Source: Marinovum algicola | GTDB lineage: Bacteria > Pseudomonadota > Alphaproteobacteria > Rhodobacterales > Rhodobacteraceae | Reading direction: 5' to 3' | Assembly (NCBI RefSeq): GCF_900109145.1 | Contig: NZ_FNYY01000001.1 | Coordinates: 248,001 to 312,000, forward strand | Length of the DNA: 64,000 nucleotides | Shown here: one piece after another, positions 9,380 through 19,296 of the stretch | Layout: the number at the start of each line of letters is the position of its first letter | Numbering within the stretch: the first letter of the stretch is position 1 | Program-made: the position numbers and the translations under genes | Notes under the pieces: generated by a model | The model's input: the letters and a program-made list of their open reading frames with translations, nothing else | Told to the model about the DNA's origin: nothing | The model's database searches: none

Positions 9380-10273
9380 TCAGCCCGCCGCCATGCCCTG
9401 TGCCTTGCCCTGCTGGCGCAGCCAGGCCACGAAACGCCGCAGCGGCGGGCGCTGGACACCGGGGCGGGTGACGATGAAATAGCCTTTCTTGCGCACATCC
9501 TCGAACAGCACCCGCAGCCGGCCGGCGGCGACATCCTCCTCGACAAAGACCCGCGCGGTGATGGCGATGCCCTGGCCCTGCCGCGCCGCCTCGATCATCA
9601 GGTTGCCGGGCAGGGAAGAGATGCCCATGGCGCGGTTGCGGCCGACGCCCAGCCGGGCGAACCATTCGGTCGCCTCGTTGGTGCCCAGCTCCTGGAGCCA
9701 GTGAAAGGCGCGCAGATCGTTCAGATCGTCGAAGTCTCGCATGCCCACCAGCGAGGTCGCCGCCACCACCGCGATCGGTGATTGCACCAGCAGTTCGGCT
9801 TCGAGCCCGGGCCATTCGCCCGAGCCGTACCGCAGCGCCACGTCGATGCCGCCGGGTTCGATCGGCTTCACCTCGGCGGTGGGGTCGATCATCAGGCTGA
9901 TCGCGGGGTTCGCCGCCCGGAAATCCGCCAGCCGCGGCATCAGCCAGGACGAGGCAAAGCTCGGTGTCGCGGATACTGTCAGGGGCCGGTCGGCATCGCG
10001 CCCGGTAAGCTCGTCACAGACCCGGGCGACGCCGCCAAGCCCGTCGAGCAGGGCATCGGCCAGCCGCTGGCCCTCGGGCGTCAGCACCATGCGGCGGCCC
10101 GACCGGTCGAGCAGGGTAAGGCCGAGATGCGCCTCGAGATTGCGGATCTGCTGGCTGATCGCCGCGTGGCTGACATTGAGCGCGGCGCCCGCGGGCTGCA
10201 CCGCGCCGGCATCGGCAAAGGCGGCAAAGGCGCGCAGGGCGGCCAGCGGGGGCAGGGCAGTCCAATCCATCAT
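9380..10273 (-). CDS. LysR-family regulator (GcvA-like)
   Basis: 297-residue LysR-type regulator. The N-terminal winged helix (about 5-65) includes FAAFADAGAVQPAGAALNVS and AAISQQIRNLE; a substrate-binding domain starts near residue 95. The alternation of LRAFAAF and SHAAISQQI resembles the GcvA/AmpR branch. It lies between ccoG and the divergent small ORFs. Its start codon is embedded in a 7-bp inverted repeat (10271-10291), suggesting autoregulation. Targets unknown. ATG at 10270 is an alternative start. Confidence 0.9.
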   Translation of the reverse strand: MMDWTALPPLAALRAFAAFADAGAVQPAGAALNVSHAAISQQIRNLEAHLGLTLLDRSGRRMVLTPEGQRLADALLDGLGGVARVCDELTGRDADRPLTVSATPSFASSWLMPRLADFRAANPAISLMIDPTAEVKPIEPGGIDVALRYGSGEWPGLEAELLVQSPIAVVAATSLVGMRDFDDLNDLRAFHWLQELGTNEATEWFARLGVGRNRAMGISSLPGNLMIEAARQGQGIAITARVFVEEDVAAGRLRVLFEDVRKKGYFIVTRPGVQRPPLRRFVAWLRQQGKAQGMAAG

Positions 10274-10291
10274 GTAATCCTGTCTTACATG
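10271..10291. promoter_or_regulatory. Inverted repeat at the LysR start codon
   Basis: CATGTAA-TCCTGTC-TTACATG: perfect 7-bp arms with a 7-base spacer, containing the candidate LysR start codon at 10273. It is a plausible autoregulatory operator in the divergent intergenic region. Confidence 0.5.
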
Positions 10292-10370
10292 ATCGAATTA
10301 TTCCTGCCTCGCCTGAGCGCCGTCAATAGCGCATATTATCTGCATATCCCCAAGGCCTCAGGAGGCTGAC

Positions 10371-10535
10371 ATGTTCGGAATTTTTGCAGATGTCTTCAAG
10401 CGCGCAACCTATCTCGAGGATCGTGATGCGGGCTATCGCAAGGAAGAGCCGCCGCGCCGCGACATCCAGCAGCGCGCGCCCTTCCACTGGTCTTTCGAGA
10501 CCCGCCGCCGGTTGTTCGGCGACGACAATGGATGA
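10371..10535 (+). CDS. Small hypothetical protein (54 aa)
   Basis: Begins MFGIFADVFKRATYLEDRDA and is rich in Arg and charged residues. A strong Shine-Dalgarno (AGGAGG) lies 7 bases before the ATG. It is divergent from the LysR gene, 97 bases away, which is the classic arrangement of a LysR target. No membrane helix or known motif is seen. A terminator follows at 10632. Confidence 0.55.
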   Translation: MFGIFADVFKRATYLEDRDAGYRKEEPPRRDIQQRAPFHWSFETRRRLFGDDNG

Positions 10536-10626
10536 GCCCCGCGCCAAGCCCGGTGCGCTTCGCTGGCCCTGGCGGACCGGGCGCTGGCGGCGGCATCAGG
10601 TGCCGTTCGGCCGGCGTTATCTCTGA
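10528..10626 (+). CDS. Possible tiny overlapping ORF (32 aa)
   Basis: MDEPRAKPGALRWPWRTGRW... starts inside the last codons of the preceding small gene (overlap ATGGATGA) and ends six bases before a terminator hairpin. It is very basic and Trp-rich. Coupled translation is possible, but composition alone could produce it. Confidence 0.25.
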   Translation: MDEPRAKPGALRWPWRTGRWRRHQVPFGRRYL

Positions 10627-10631
10627 CGCGG

Positions 10632-10657
10632 AAAGGCCGCCGGTTCCGGCGGCCTTT
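10632..10657. terminator. Bidirectional-looking terminator
   Basis: AAAGGCCGCCG / CGGCGGCCTTT stem (11 bp) with a GTTC loop. Flanking A and T runs let it serve either strand. Confidence 0.75.
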
Positions 10658-10670
10658 GGCTTTGAACACA

Positions 10671-10717
10671 GGGGCCCTGTGCGGGTTTCGGGCGTCACGG
10701 TTCCCCGACAGGGCCCC
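10671..10717. other. Long-loop inverted repeat downstream of ccoP
   Basis: Perfect 10-bp arms GGGGCCCTGT and ACAGGGCCCC with a 27-base loop, 44 bases past the ccoP stop in the minus-strand transcript. It could be an mRNA 3'-end stabiliser or part of termination. Confidence 0.4.
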
Positions 10718-10760
10718 CACGCCAGCCCGAGACGGCAGGGCTGTCCTGGCTGTTCCGGGG

Positions 10761-11651
10761 CTATTCGGCCGGTGGCGCCTCGCCGCCGCCCAACCCGTGC
10801 ACATAGGCCGAGACCGCGCGGATCTGCGCCTCGGTCAACCGTCCCTGCCACGCCGGCATGACGCCGTAGCGGGCATTGTGCACCGTCTCAACCAGCCGCG
10901 CGTAATCGCCGCCATACAGCCAGATCGCATCGGTCAGATCGGGGGCGCCCTGCATCCGGTCGCCGGAGCCGTCCGCTCCGTGGCAGGACGCGCATTGATC
11001 GGCAAAGACCTGGGCCCCCGCCGCCACTTCGCCGGCATCCTGCGGCGGGCTGGAAAGCGACATCACGTAGTTGACCACCTGGCTGATCTCTTTGCCTTCG
11101 ATAAGTTCATCGCGGCCAAAGGCCGGCATCATCGAAAACCGCGCATCGGGGTTTTCCTCATTGCGGATGCCGTAAGAGATCGTCTCGTGGATGGCCGTGA
11201 TATCGCCGCCCCAGAGCCAGTCATCGTCGAGCAGATTGGGATAGCCACCGGCCTGCGCGCCGGCCGCACCCGAGCCGTGGCATTGCGCGCACCAGGTGCG
11301 AAACACCGCAGCGCCGGCATTGGTGGCATAGCTCAGAAGCGCGGGATCGGCGGCGATGGCGGTCAGATCGGTGGTTTCGAGCCTTGCGTTGATCGCGGCG
11401 TTGGCGGCGTCGACGGCGGCGATCTCGCTGGCCACTTCGGCGCGGGTGGAATAGCCCAGCACGCCGGCGGTGGCCTTGGAAATCCCCGGCCAGGCCGGAT
11501 AGGCGATGGTGTATCCCACGCCCCAGACAATCGTGGCGTAGAAGGCCCAGAGCCACCAGCGCGGCAGCGGATTGTTGAACTCCTCGATCCCGTCCCAGCT
11601 GTGGCCGGTGGTTTCGGGATCGCCCGTCTGTTTCGGCGGTGTCCGGCTCAT
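10761..11651 (-). CDS. ccoP: cbb3 oxidase diheme cytochrome c subunit III
   Basis: 296 residues: one membrane helix (about 32-52) and two periplasmic cytochrome c domains with CAQCH (121-125) and CASCH (220-224). CcoP passes electrons from the bc1 complex or soluble c cytochromes towards CcoO/CcoN. It overlaps ccoQ by ATGA and is the last gene of ccoNOQP. Confidence 0.97.
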   Translation of the reverse strand: MSRTPPKQTGDPETTGHSWDGIEEFNNPLPRWWLWAFYATIVWGVGYTIAYPAWPGISKATAGVLGYSTRAEVASEIAAVDAANAAINARLETTDLTAIAADPALLSYATNAGAAVFRTWCAQCHGSGAAGAQAGGYPNLLDDDWLWGGDITAIHETISYGIRNEENPDARFSMMPAFGRDELIEGKEISQVVNYVMSLSSPPQDAGEVAAGAQVFADQCASCHGADGSGDRMQGAPDLTDAIWLYGGDYARLVETVHNARYGVMPAWQGRLTEAQIRAVSAYVHGLGGGEAPPAE

Positions 11652-11839
11652 GTCCGTGCCTCCTTGTCCTCTGCGGCGGCAGGTCTGTCATCGTGGCGCA
11701 GCGGGATGGCGGCGCAGTCGCGATGGGCGGCGCGGCTACCGGGGCGCAGCACCCAGAGCACCATGCCGACAAAGAAGGTGAAGAGCACCAGAAGGCCCCA
11801 ACTGTCGGCCAGTTCGCGCAGAAAGGAATAATTCTCCAT
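11648..11839 (-). CDS. ccoQ: cbb3 oxidase small subunit CcoQ
   Basis: 63-residue single-helix protein ([20 protein letters not shown]...) with a charged cytoplasmic tail. Size, position between ccoO and ccoP, and the helix ending VLWVLRPG are typical of CcoQ/FixQ. It stabilises the complex. Confidence 0.93.
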   Translation of the reverse strand: MENYSFLRELADSWGLLVLFTFFVGMVLWVLRPGSRAAHRDCAAIPLRHDDRPAAAEDKEART

Positions 11840-11851
11840 GTCAGTGCCTCC

Positions 11852-12643
11852 TTAGCGGCTTGCAGCGGGCGTGAAGGTCGAGAAATCGACCAGCGTGCCC
11901 AGCATCTGAAGATAGGCGATCAGCGCGTCGGCCTCGGAAACCCCCGGCGCCCCGTCGAAATTTCGCAGGTTGACACCTTTGCCGTAGCGGTCGAGCAGCC
12001 CGTCGTAATCGCTGTCGGGATCGGCCTGCGCCCGAAAATCGGCCTCTGCCGCCTCGATCATTTCGCTGCTGTAGGGCACGCCGACGAAGCGGTGGGTCGC
12101 CATCAGCTCATCGACATGGCGCCCGTCGATCAGCGTCCGTTCGAGCTGGTCGTATTTCGGCATCACCGATTCCGGCACCACCGATTGCGGATCGCGGAAG
12201 TGATCGACATGCCAGTCGTCGGAATAGCGCCCGCCGACGCGGGCCAGGTCCGGCCCGGTCCGTTTGGAGCCCCATTGGAACGGGTGATCATACATCGATT
12301 CCGCCGCCAGCGAGTAATGGCCATACCGCTCGACCTCGTCGCGCATCGGCCGGATCATCTGGCTGTGGCAGGTATAACAGCCCTCGCGCACATAGATGTC
12401 GCGCCCGACCAGCTCCAGCGGGGTATAGGGGCGCATGCCCTCGACCTTTTCGATGGTGTTGTCGAGGTAGAACAGCGGCACGATCTGCACCAGCCCGCCG
12501 ATGGTCACCACCAGGAAGCTGAAGATCAGCAGCAGGGTGGCGTTTTTCTCGAGGATCTTGTGCCGATCCAGGAGTGAGCGGCGGCGCGGTCGTTCGCCAA
12601 TCGCCGTGGCGGATGCGGGCATTGCGGGTTTGTCAGTAGCCAT
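11852..12643 (-). CDS. ccoO: cbb3 oxidase monoheme cytochrome c subunit II
   Basis: 263 residues: an N-terminal membrane helix (about 35-58), then GREIYV-like [19 protein letters not shown] with heme-c site Cys89-Cys92-His93. Methionine ligands appear in the following MIRP and VMPKYDQL regions. It transfers electrons to CcoN. It follows ccoN by 12 bases and precedes ccoQ by 12. Confidence 0.97.
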   Translation of the reverse strand: MATDKPAMPASATAIGERPRRRSLLDRHKILEKNATLLLIFSFLVVTIGGLVQIVPLFYLDNTIEKVEGMRPYTPLELVGRDIYVREGCYTCHSQMIRPMRDEVERYGHYSLAAESMYDHPFQWGSKRTGPDLARVGGRYSDDWHVDHFRDPQSVVPESVMPKYDQLERTLIDGRHVDELMATHRFVGVPYSSEMIEAAEADFRAQADPDSDYDGLLDRYGKGVNLRNFDGAPGVSEADALIAYLQMLGTLVDFSTFTPAASR

Positions 12644-12655
12644 CTCCGGTCCTCC

Positions 12656-14269
12656 TCATTCGGCCGGCGTGGCATGGGCTGCGGCGGCAGGGGCCTCGGC
12701 GGCCGGGCTGCGTTTCACAGTCATCCACAGGTTGAAACACATGATCAGCGCACCGGCGAGGAACAGGACCCCGCCCAGACCACGCACCACGTACATCGGA
12801 AGCTTCGCGGCCACGGTGTCGGCGAAGGAGTTCACCAGGAAGCCATTGGCATCCACCTCGCGCCACATCAGCCCTTCCATGATGCCGGTCACCCACATCG
12901 AGGCGGCGTAGAGCACGATGCCGATGGTGGCGAGCCAGAAGTGCCAGTTGACCAGGCTCAGCGAATAGAGCCGCTCGCGGTTCCACAGTTTCGGCACCAG
13001 GTAATAGAGCGCGCCAAAGGTGATCATGCCGTTCCAGCCCAAGGCGCCGGAATGCACGTGGCCGATGGTCCAGTCGGTGTAATGGCTCAGCGAGTTGACT
13101 GCGCGGATCGACATCATCGGCCCTTCGAAGGTCGACATGCCGTAGAAGCCAACCGAGATCACCATCATGCGGATCACCGGATCGGTGCGCAGCTTGTCCC
13201 AGGCCCCCGACAGCGTCATCAGCCCGTTGATCATGCCGCCCCAGGACGGCATCCAGAGCACGATCGAGAACACCATGCCCAGCGTCGAGGCCCAGTCGGG
13301 CAGGGCGGTGTAATGCAGGTGGTGCGGACCGGCCCAGATATAGAGAAAGATCAGCGCCCAGAAGTGGATGATGCTGAGCTTGTAGCTGAACACCGGGCGT
13401 TCGGCCTGTTTCGGGATGAAGTAGTACATCATGCCCAGGAAGCCCGCGGTCAGAAGGAAGCCCACGGCGTTGTGGCCGTACCACCATTGCACCATGGCAT
13501 CCTGCACGCCCGAGAAGACCTGCACCGATTTCGAGCCCCAGATCGACACCGGGATCGAGAGGTTGTTGACCACATGCAGCATCGCCACGGTGACGATGAA
13601 GGCGAGGTAGAACCAGTTGGCCACGTAGATATGCGGCTCGCGGCGGCGGATGATCGTGCCGAGAAAGACCGCGAGATAAACCAGCCAGACCACGGTCAGC
13701 CAGAGGTCGATGTACCATTCCGGCTCGGCGTATTCCTTGGATTGTGTGGCGCCGAGCAGATAGCCGGTGGCGGCCAGGACGATAAAGAGTTGATAGCCCC
13801 AGAAGACGAACCAAGCGGCATTGCCGCCCCAGAGCCGCGCCGCGCTGGTGCGCTGGACCACGTAGAACGATGTGGCGATAAGCGCGTTGCCGCCAAAGGC
13901 GAAGATCACCGCCGAGGTGTGCAGCGGCCGCAGCCGGCCAAAGTTGGTATAACCCTCCGACCAGTCGAAGTTCAGCCCCGGAAAGGCCAGCTGAAAGGCG
14001 ATGAAGGTGCCCACGAGAAAGCCCACCACGCCCCAGACAGCGGTGGCGATCACCCCGTAGCGCACGACGCCGTCCATATAGGCGGTTTCGATCGCGGGCT
14101 CGGGTGGGTCCTCGTCGGTGTTGCGCAGAACCCAGAGAAACAGCCCGCCGCTGATCACGAGGATCAGGACGGCGTGCACCTGATAGGCCAGGTCGCGCGC
14201 GAAATTGGCCGCCAGCGCCGAAAAAAGCACCAGCAGACCAAGCGCCGCCAGCTTGATATAATTAGACAT
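12656..14269 (-). CDS. ccoN: cbb3 cytochrome oxidase catalytic subunit I
   Basis: 537-residue, about 12-helix heme-copper oxidase subunit. Ligands are visible: His117 (heme b), His266 in WWYGHNAVG and His316/His317 in AGPHHLHY (CuB), and His404/His406 in [13 protein letters not shown] (hemes b3 and b). It reduces O2 with high affinity and pumps protons in the inner membrane. It is first in ccoNOQP. FNR boxes lie 93-138 bases upstream, in the region shared with the divergent usp gene. Confidence 0.98.
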   Translation of the reverse strand: MSNYIKLAALGLLVLFSALAANFARDLAYQVHAVLILVISGGLFLWVLRNTDEDPPEPAIETAYMDGVVRYGVIATAVWGVVGFLVGTFIAFQLAFPGLNFDWSEGYTNFGRLRPLHTSAVIFAFGGNALIATSFYVVQRTSAARLWGGNAAWFVFWGYQLFIVLAATGYLLGATQSKEYAEPEWYIDLWLTVVWLVYLAVFLGTIIRRREPHIYVANWFYLAFIVTVAMLHVVNNLSIPVSIWGSKSVQVFSGVQDAMVQWWYGHNAVGFLLTAGFLGMMYYFIPKQAERPVFSYKLSIIHFWALIFLYIWAGPHHLHYTALPDWASTLGMVFSIVLWMPSWGGMINGLMTLSGAWDKLRTDPVIRMMVISVGFYGMSTFEGPMMSIRAVNSLSHYTDWTIGHVHSGALGWNGMITFGALYYLVPKLWNRERLYSLSLVNWHFWLATIGIVLYAASMWVTGIMEGLMWREVDANGFLVNSFADTVAAKLPMYVVRGLGGVLFLAGALIMCFNLWMTVKRSPAAEAPAAAAHATPAE

Positions 14270-14361
14270 TGTTCGTCCCTTCGTCTGGCCCCGCGCGATT
14301 CGTTGTCCGGCGGGGCAAATACGGATGGGGGCGTTTCTGCGCCTGCCGGGCGAAAGCTGCC

Positions 14362-14375
14362 TTGATCTGGGTCAA
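14362..14375. promoter_or_regulatory. FNR/FnrL box, ccoN side
   Basis: TTGAT-CTGG-GTCAA matches the FNR consensus arms with one G in place of A. It lies 93 bases before the ccoN start and is the likely oxygen-responsive activator site for ccoNOQP. Confidence 0.85.
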
Positions 14376-14393
14376 TACTTTCGCCGTCCCGGT

Positions 14394-14407
14394 TTGACGT
14401 GGCTCAA
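14394..14407. promoter_or_regulatory. Second FNR-like box, stress-protein side
   Basis: TTGAC-GTGG-CTCAA has one mismatch in the right arm. It lies 55 bases before the universal stress protein start, so each divergent transcript has its own box. Confidence 0.7.
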
Positions 14408-14462
14408 GGCGAGGCTGCGATGCAGGCGGCTAACGTGCAGCGACAACGGGAAGGAGACACCC

Positions 14463-15302
14463 ATGACCTACAAATCCGTGTTCACGGTTCTCACCAATCC
14501 GAAGCTGGACAGTTCTGTTCTGCCCCAGGCCGCCGATGTGGCGCGGCTGTTCGAGGCGCATCTCGAGGTGCTCTGCCTGGGCATCGACACCAGCCAGGGC
14601 GGATATTACTTTGCCGGCGCCAATGCGGTGATCCTGCAAGAGACGCTGAGCCGAGCCTCGGCCGAGGCCAAGGCGGTGGACGAGGCGGTGCGGGGCTGGC
14701 TGGACCGGACCGATCTGCACTGGAGCAGCGATGCCGCCATGGCGCAATCCGGCGATCTGGGCCGGTTCGTTGCCGGCCACGGCCGGTTCTCGGACCTGGC
14801 GATCCTGCCGCAACCCTACGGTGAGGATGGCGGTTTCGATCAGGAGGCGGTGATCGAGGGCGCCTTGTTCGGGGCGCAGGTGCCGGTTCTGGTGATGCCC
14901 GAGGGCGCAGAGCTGCGGAGCATGCCGAAACGCATAGCGGTTGCCTGGAACGAAAGCGCCGAGGCGCTGCGCACGGTGCGCGCGGCCTTGCCGTTGCTGA
15001 TGGCGGCCGAGCGGGTGGCGGTGGTCGTCGTCGATCCGCCGGTGCACGGGCCCAACCGGTCGGATCCCGGCGGGCTGTTGTCGCAATATCTGGCGCGCCA
15101 CGGGGTCAAGGTCGAGATCGACATCCTGTCACGGTCGCTGCCACGGGTGTCTGACGTGCTGAGCCGTTATTGCACCGACATGGGGGCCGACCTGCTGGTG
15201 ATGGGGGCCTACGGCCATTCGCGGTTCCGCGAAGCGATCTTTGGCGGGGCGACGCGCGAAATGCTTGAAAGCGCGCAGCTGCCGGTCTTCATGGCGCATT
15301 GA
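14463..15302 (+). CDS. Tandem universal stress protein (UspA family)
   Basis: 279 residues made of two Usp domains. The C-terminal one carries the nucleotide-loop pattern MGAYGHSRFREAIFGGAT (G-x2-G-x9-G). The ATG at 14463 is preceded by GGGAAGGAGA; the frame is open further upstream but the FNR boxes occupy that DNA. A Usp gene divergent from ccoN under FNR control is common in Rhodobacteraceae and suggests a role under low oxygen. Confidence 0.88.
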   Translation: MTYKSVFTVLTNPKLDSSVLPQAADVARLFEAHLEVLCLGIDTSQGGYYFAGANAVILQETLSRASAEAKAVDEAVRGWLDRTDLHWSSDAAMAQSGDLGRFVAGHGRFSDLAILPQPYGEDGGFDQEAVIEGALFGAQVPVLVMPEGAELRSMPKRIAVAWNESAEALRTVRAALPLLMAAERVAVVVVDPPVHGPNRSDPGGLLSQYLARHGVKVEIDILSRSLPRVSDVLSRYCTDMGADLLVMGAYGHSRFREAIFGGATREMLESAQLPVFMAH

Positions 15303-15312
15303 GCGGCGGCGC

Positions 15313-15747
15313 TCAGGCCTGTTGCGTGATCCAGACGCCGATGCCCATGACGCCGATGCCCAGCGCGCGGGTGAAGGTGAGGGGCGAGACCTGCGCTGTA
15401 AAGAGGCCGAAATGATCGATCGCGGCGGCGCTGACCAATTGCCCCAGAAGGACAAAGAACACCGCGTTTCCGACCCCGAATTTTGGCGCCACCCAGGTAA
15501 CAGTGAGCACGTAGAAGGCAACGAAAAGCCCGGCCAGGAACAGGTGCCGCGGCGCGCCCGCCGCCCGCGCCAGCGCCGCCGGGCCGGTGACCGCCAAAAC
15601 GGCGATCGTCGCCGTCAGCGCCACGCAGAACAGGATCGTCGCGGCCGCCGCGGGCGAGCTCATGCGCTGGCCCAGCGCGGCGTTCAGCGCGGCGAGCAGC
15701 GGAATGCCGAACCCGGCGGCAAGCATGGTCAGGGCATAGATCGGCAT
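15313..15747 (-). CDS. DMT-type inner-membrane protein (YdcZ/DUF606 family)
   Basis: 144 residues with about five membrane helices; begins MPIYALTMLAAGFGIPLLAA and contains GQRMSSPAAAATILF and VGNAVFFVLLGQLVSAAAIDHFG, typical of the half-sized DMT exporters. I start at ATG 15747, which has a GAGGAG Shine-Dalgarno; the longer frame is not needed. Substrate unknown. It is divergent from the cytochrome c gene across a 17-bp palindrome. Confidence 0.85.
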   Translation of the reverse strand: MPIYALTMLAAGFGIPLLAALNAALGQRMSSPAAAATILFCVALTATIAVLAVTGPAALARAAGAPRHLFLAGLFVAFYVLTVTWVAPKFGVGNAVFFVLLGQLVSAAAIDHFGLFTAQVSPLTFTRALGIGVMGIGVWITQQA

Positions 15748-15813
15748 CGGCCATCTCCTCGAATTGCTGCGGCACACTATCGCGGGATCTGCGCGGGACG
15801 CCAGCCTCTTTGC

Positions 15814-15830
15814 CATTGCGGTCCGCAATG
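15814..15830. promoter_or_regulatory. 17-bp perfect palindrome in divergent intergenic region
   Basis: CATTGCGG-T-CCGCAATG, 67 bases from the transporter start and 42 bases from the cytochrome c start. Its position suggests an operator for either or both genes; the regulator is not identified. Confidence 0.45.
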
Positions 15831-15871
15831 CGGTTTGCGACTCTCAACTCAATCGAGCAACAGGATAAAAA

Positions 15872-16285
15872 ATGACCCCGATTCAACGTCTCGGCCTTGG
15901 CCTTGCCGCCTTGGCCGCCCTTGCGGCCTGCAAACCGAACGAAATGCCGGAACCGGATGATGGCCGCAGGCTGTTTGTCGAAAATTGTGCCCTGTGCCAT
16001 GGCCGGCAGGGCTTGGGGGACGGTCCTGCGGGGGCGGGGTTGAAGCCCGGACCGGCCGATCTCACGCGGATCAGCGCCCGCAATGGCGGCCGCTTTCCCC
16101 GGGCCGAGGTGCTCTCGACCCTCGATGGCTATTCCCGGGTCGATTTTCCCGGCGCCGGCATGCCGGAATTCGGCGAGCTGTTGCGCGGCGATCTGATCCC
16201 GGTGGATGTCGGCGATGGCAGGCCGACACCGACGCCGCGCAAACTGGTGGCGCTGATGGAATATCTCGAAAGCATCCAGCGCTGA
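15872..16285 (+). CDS. Monoheme cytochrome c lipoprotein
   Basis: 137 residues. A lipoprotein signal ends in ALAAC (Cys near 20), then CALCHG heme site and GDGPAGAG loop, with a Met in GAGMPEFGE as probable axial ligand. It is a class I cytochrome c domain anchored to a membrane by lipid. Single gene; probable periplasmic electron carrier. Partner oxidase not shown, though the cbb3 genes are close. Confidence 0.88.
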   Translation: MTPIQRLGLGLAALAALAACKPNEMPEPDDGRRLFVENCALCHGRQGLGDGPAGAGLKPGPADLTRISARNGGRFPRAEVLSTLDGYSRVDFPGAGMPEFGELLRGDLIPVDVGDGRPTPTPRKLVALMEYLESIQR

Positions 16286-16309
16286 GCCGCCGGCCCGCGC
16301 AAGCCCTGT

Positions 16310-16807
16310 TCAGTAGATGTAGCGGATCTGGTCGGTCCAGTAGCGTTCGACCCGGCGCAGCGATGTGGTGATCTCGGTGATCCCTTCGGGGCCGAGCACG
16401 CCGCGCGCCTGGAGCCCCTCGGCATGGCGGGCAAAGAGCTGCGACACCACATCGCGGATGTCGCGGCCCTTGGGCGTCAGCCGCACACGCACCGAGCGCC
16501 GGTCGATCTCGCAGCGCTGATGGTGCATGTATCCGGCTTCGACAAGTTTCTTGAGATTGTAGCTGACATTGGAGCCCTGGTAATAGCCACGGCTCTTCAA
16601 CTCGCCGGCGGTCACCTCGTGGTCGCCGATATTGAACAGCAACAGCGCCTGGACCGCGTTGATTTCAAGCACGCCAACCCGCTCGAACTCGTCCTTGATC
16701 ACATCCAGCAGCAGCCGGTGCAACCGTTCGACGAGCGCGAGCGCTTCGAGATAATTGGCCATGAAGCCCGCATTGCCGGGTGCGGGCAGGGAGGAATGCA
16801 AGCTCAT
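16310..16807 (-). CDS. MarR-family regulator, LdtR-like
   Basis: 165 residues. The winged helix includes LEINAVQALLLFNIGDHEVTAGELKSRGYYQGSNVSYNLKKLVEAGYM (segment about 45-95) and the wing DRRSVRVRLTPKG. The YYQGSNVSYNLKKL recognition helix matches the alphaproteobacterial LdtR group, which controls L,D-transpeptidase and osmotic-stress genes in Rhizobiales. ATG 16807 has GGAG six bases upstream; two upstream in-frame starts (16822, TTG 16840) lack a site. Confidence 0.82.
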   Translation of the reverse strand: MSLHSSLPAPGNAGFMANYLEALALVERLHRLLLDVIKDEFERVGVLEINAVQALLLFNIGDHEVTAGELKSRGYYQGSNVSYNLKKLVEAGYMHHQRCEIDRRSVRVRLTPKGRDIRDVVSQLFARHAEGLQARGVLGPEGITEITTSLRRVERYWTDQIRYIY

Positions 16808-16882
16808 AAGGATCTCCGCCATGCGTCTTCTTTCGGGCAAGTTGCAGGAAAATCCCGAAAAAAGCGTTAAAGGCGGAAGGAA

Positions 16883-17182
16883 TTACCCGACCCGGCCGGT
16901 CTGTCCCACGCCGCCCGCCGCCGACAGGGCCACATCGCGGATGTCGGCGATCAATGCGGCATGGGCGGGTGGCGGTGTCATCTGGCCCGAGACCCATTGA
17001 TAGAGATCCTGGTCGTTTTCCGACAACAGCGCATCGTAGCGGTCGAGCGCGGGCGCATCCATTGCCACCAGCCGCGCCTCGGCATAGGCCACCAGGATCA
17101 GGTCCATCTCCTTGATGCCGCGCCGCATCGACCGCATGCGCAGCCGCTTGATCCGCGCCTCGCGAGCTTCGCCGCTGCTCAT
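16883..17182 (-). CDS. sdhE: Succinate dehydrogenase assembly factor SdhE
   Basis: 99 residues with the RGxxE motif of the SdhE/Sdh5 family (RRGIKEMDLIL) and the C-terminal acidic YDALLSENDQDLYQWVSGQ helix. SdhE promotes covalent flavin attachment to succinate dehydrogenase. The start overlaps the stop of the XRE regulator (ATGA), so the two are translationally coupled; the family has no known link to that regulator. Confidence 0.9.
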   Translation of the reverse strand: MSSGEAREARIKRLRMRSMRRGIKEMDLILVAYAEARLVAMDAPALDRYDALLSENDQDLYQWVSGQMTPPPAHAALIADIRDVALSAAGGVGQTGRVG

Positions 17183-17577
17183 GTCACCGCCTCGGAGAGC
17201 TTCAGGCGCAGTTTCTTCTCGAGCCGGCCGAGCTTTTCCGCATTGGCCTTCATCGTCGCCTTCATCTCGCGCAGCTCGATCAGCAGGTCATTGATGTCGG
17301 GGGTCATCAGGTCGGTGTCGTCGGGGTCCGACACGCCTTCGCCTTCGCCGGTCAGCAGCCACACCAGCGAGACATTGAGCACGCCCGCCATGATCGAGAG
17401 CCGGTTGGCCCGCGGTTCGAGCAGGTCGTCCTCCCATTTCTTCAGGGTGCTCAGCTTGACTCCCAGGCGCTTGGCCAGATCGGTCTGTGTCATCCCGGCC
17501 TGGTCGCGCGCGGCGGCCAGCCGGTCGCCGAAGGTTGCCGCTTCGGGGCCATACCAGTCGGTGGTGTCGTCCTGCAT
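17179..17577 (-). CDS. XRE-family helix-turn-helix protein
   Basis: 132 residues. HTH about 18-72 (RLAAARDQAGMTQTDLAKRL, then LKKWEDDLLEPR), then an acidic linker and a C-terminal coiled coil (LIELREMKATMKANAEKLGR). Probable DNA-binding dimer; target unknown. First gene of a two-gene unit with sdhE, divergent from the aminotransferase 91 bases away. Confidence 0.88.
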   Translation of the reverse strand: MQDDTTDWYGPEAATFGDRLAAARDQAGMTQTDLAKRLGVKLSTLKKWEDDLLEPRANRLSIMAGVLNVSLVWLLTGEGEGVSDPDDTDLMTPDINDLLIELREMKATMKANAEKLGRLEKKLRLKLSEAVT

Positions 17578-17644
17578 CTCATGCTCCTCGCTGCCGATCC
17601 CGCTTGAACGGCCTTCCCGCGCAATCTAAGACGGATGTCGTTGA

Positions 17645-18871
<1,227 letters not shown>

Positions 18872-18875
18872 GCCG

Positions 18876-19277
18876 ATGACCTCCGGTCTGCCAGAATATT
18901 ACTTTCGCGTGCGCGAGAACGGCGCCCTGGTGTTCCGTATCGACACCGGCAACCGGCACCGGCGGATCGAGATGGACCAGATCGCGGTGGTCAATATCCG
19001 CAACGGCGAGGTCAAGCCGCATGGCGGGCGCGAGCTGAGCGCGGCGGACCGGGCCGAGATCGACCGCTGGATCGCCGAGCGGCAGGCCCTGCTCGAAGCG
19101 CGCGACCTCGACGACATCCTGCGTGCGGTCGATCACATGAATCTGACCACGCAATGGGCGCAGTCGCGGGCGACACCGGAGCAGCTCGATCAGGTGACCG
19201 ATGCGCTGTTGCTGGCGATGCATGATCTGCGCAGCGTGCTGGTGCGCAAGAAAGCCGATCGCCTGCTGAAAGACTAG
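18876..19277 (+). CDS. Conserved-looking hypothetical protein
   Basis: 133 residues, soluble, no signal or membrane helix. The N-terminal half (EYYFRVRENGALVFRIDTGN, then RIEMDQIAVVNIRNGEVKPH) looks beta-rich; the C-terminal half is helical (ADRAEIDRWIAERQALLEAR). It starts 4 bases after aatA, so it is probably co-transcribed. I do not recognise a family. Confidence 0.75.
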   Translation: MTSGLPEYYFRVRENGALVFRIDTGNRHRRIEMDQIAVVNIRNGEVKPHGGRELSAADRAEIDRWIAERQALLEARDLDDILRAVDHMNLTTQWAQSRATPEQLDQVTDALLLAMHDLRSVLVRKKADRLLKD

Positions 19278-19296
19278 GGCCGCCTTTCTGGAGCGG

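Noticed and set aside
12674-14365. 563-aa plus-strand ORF opposite ccoN
   Set aside because: Antisense to ccoN with the same low-complexity composition.
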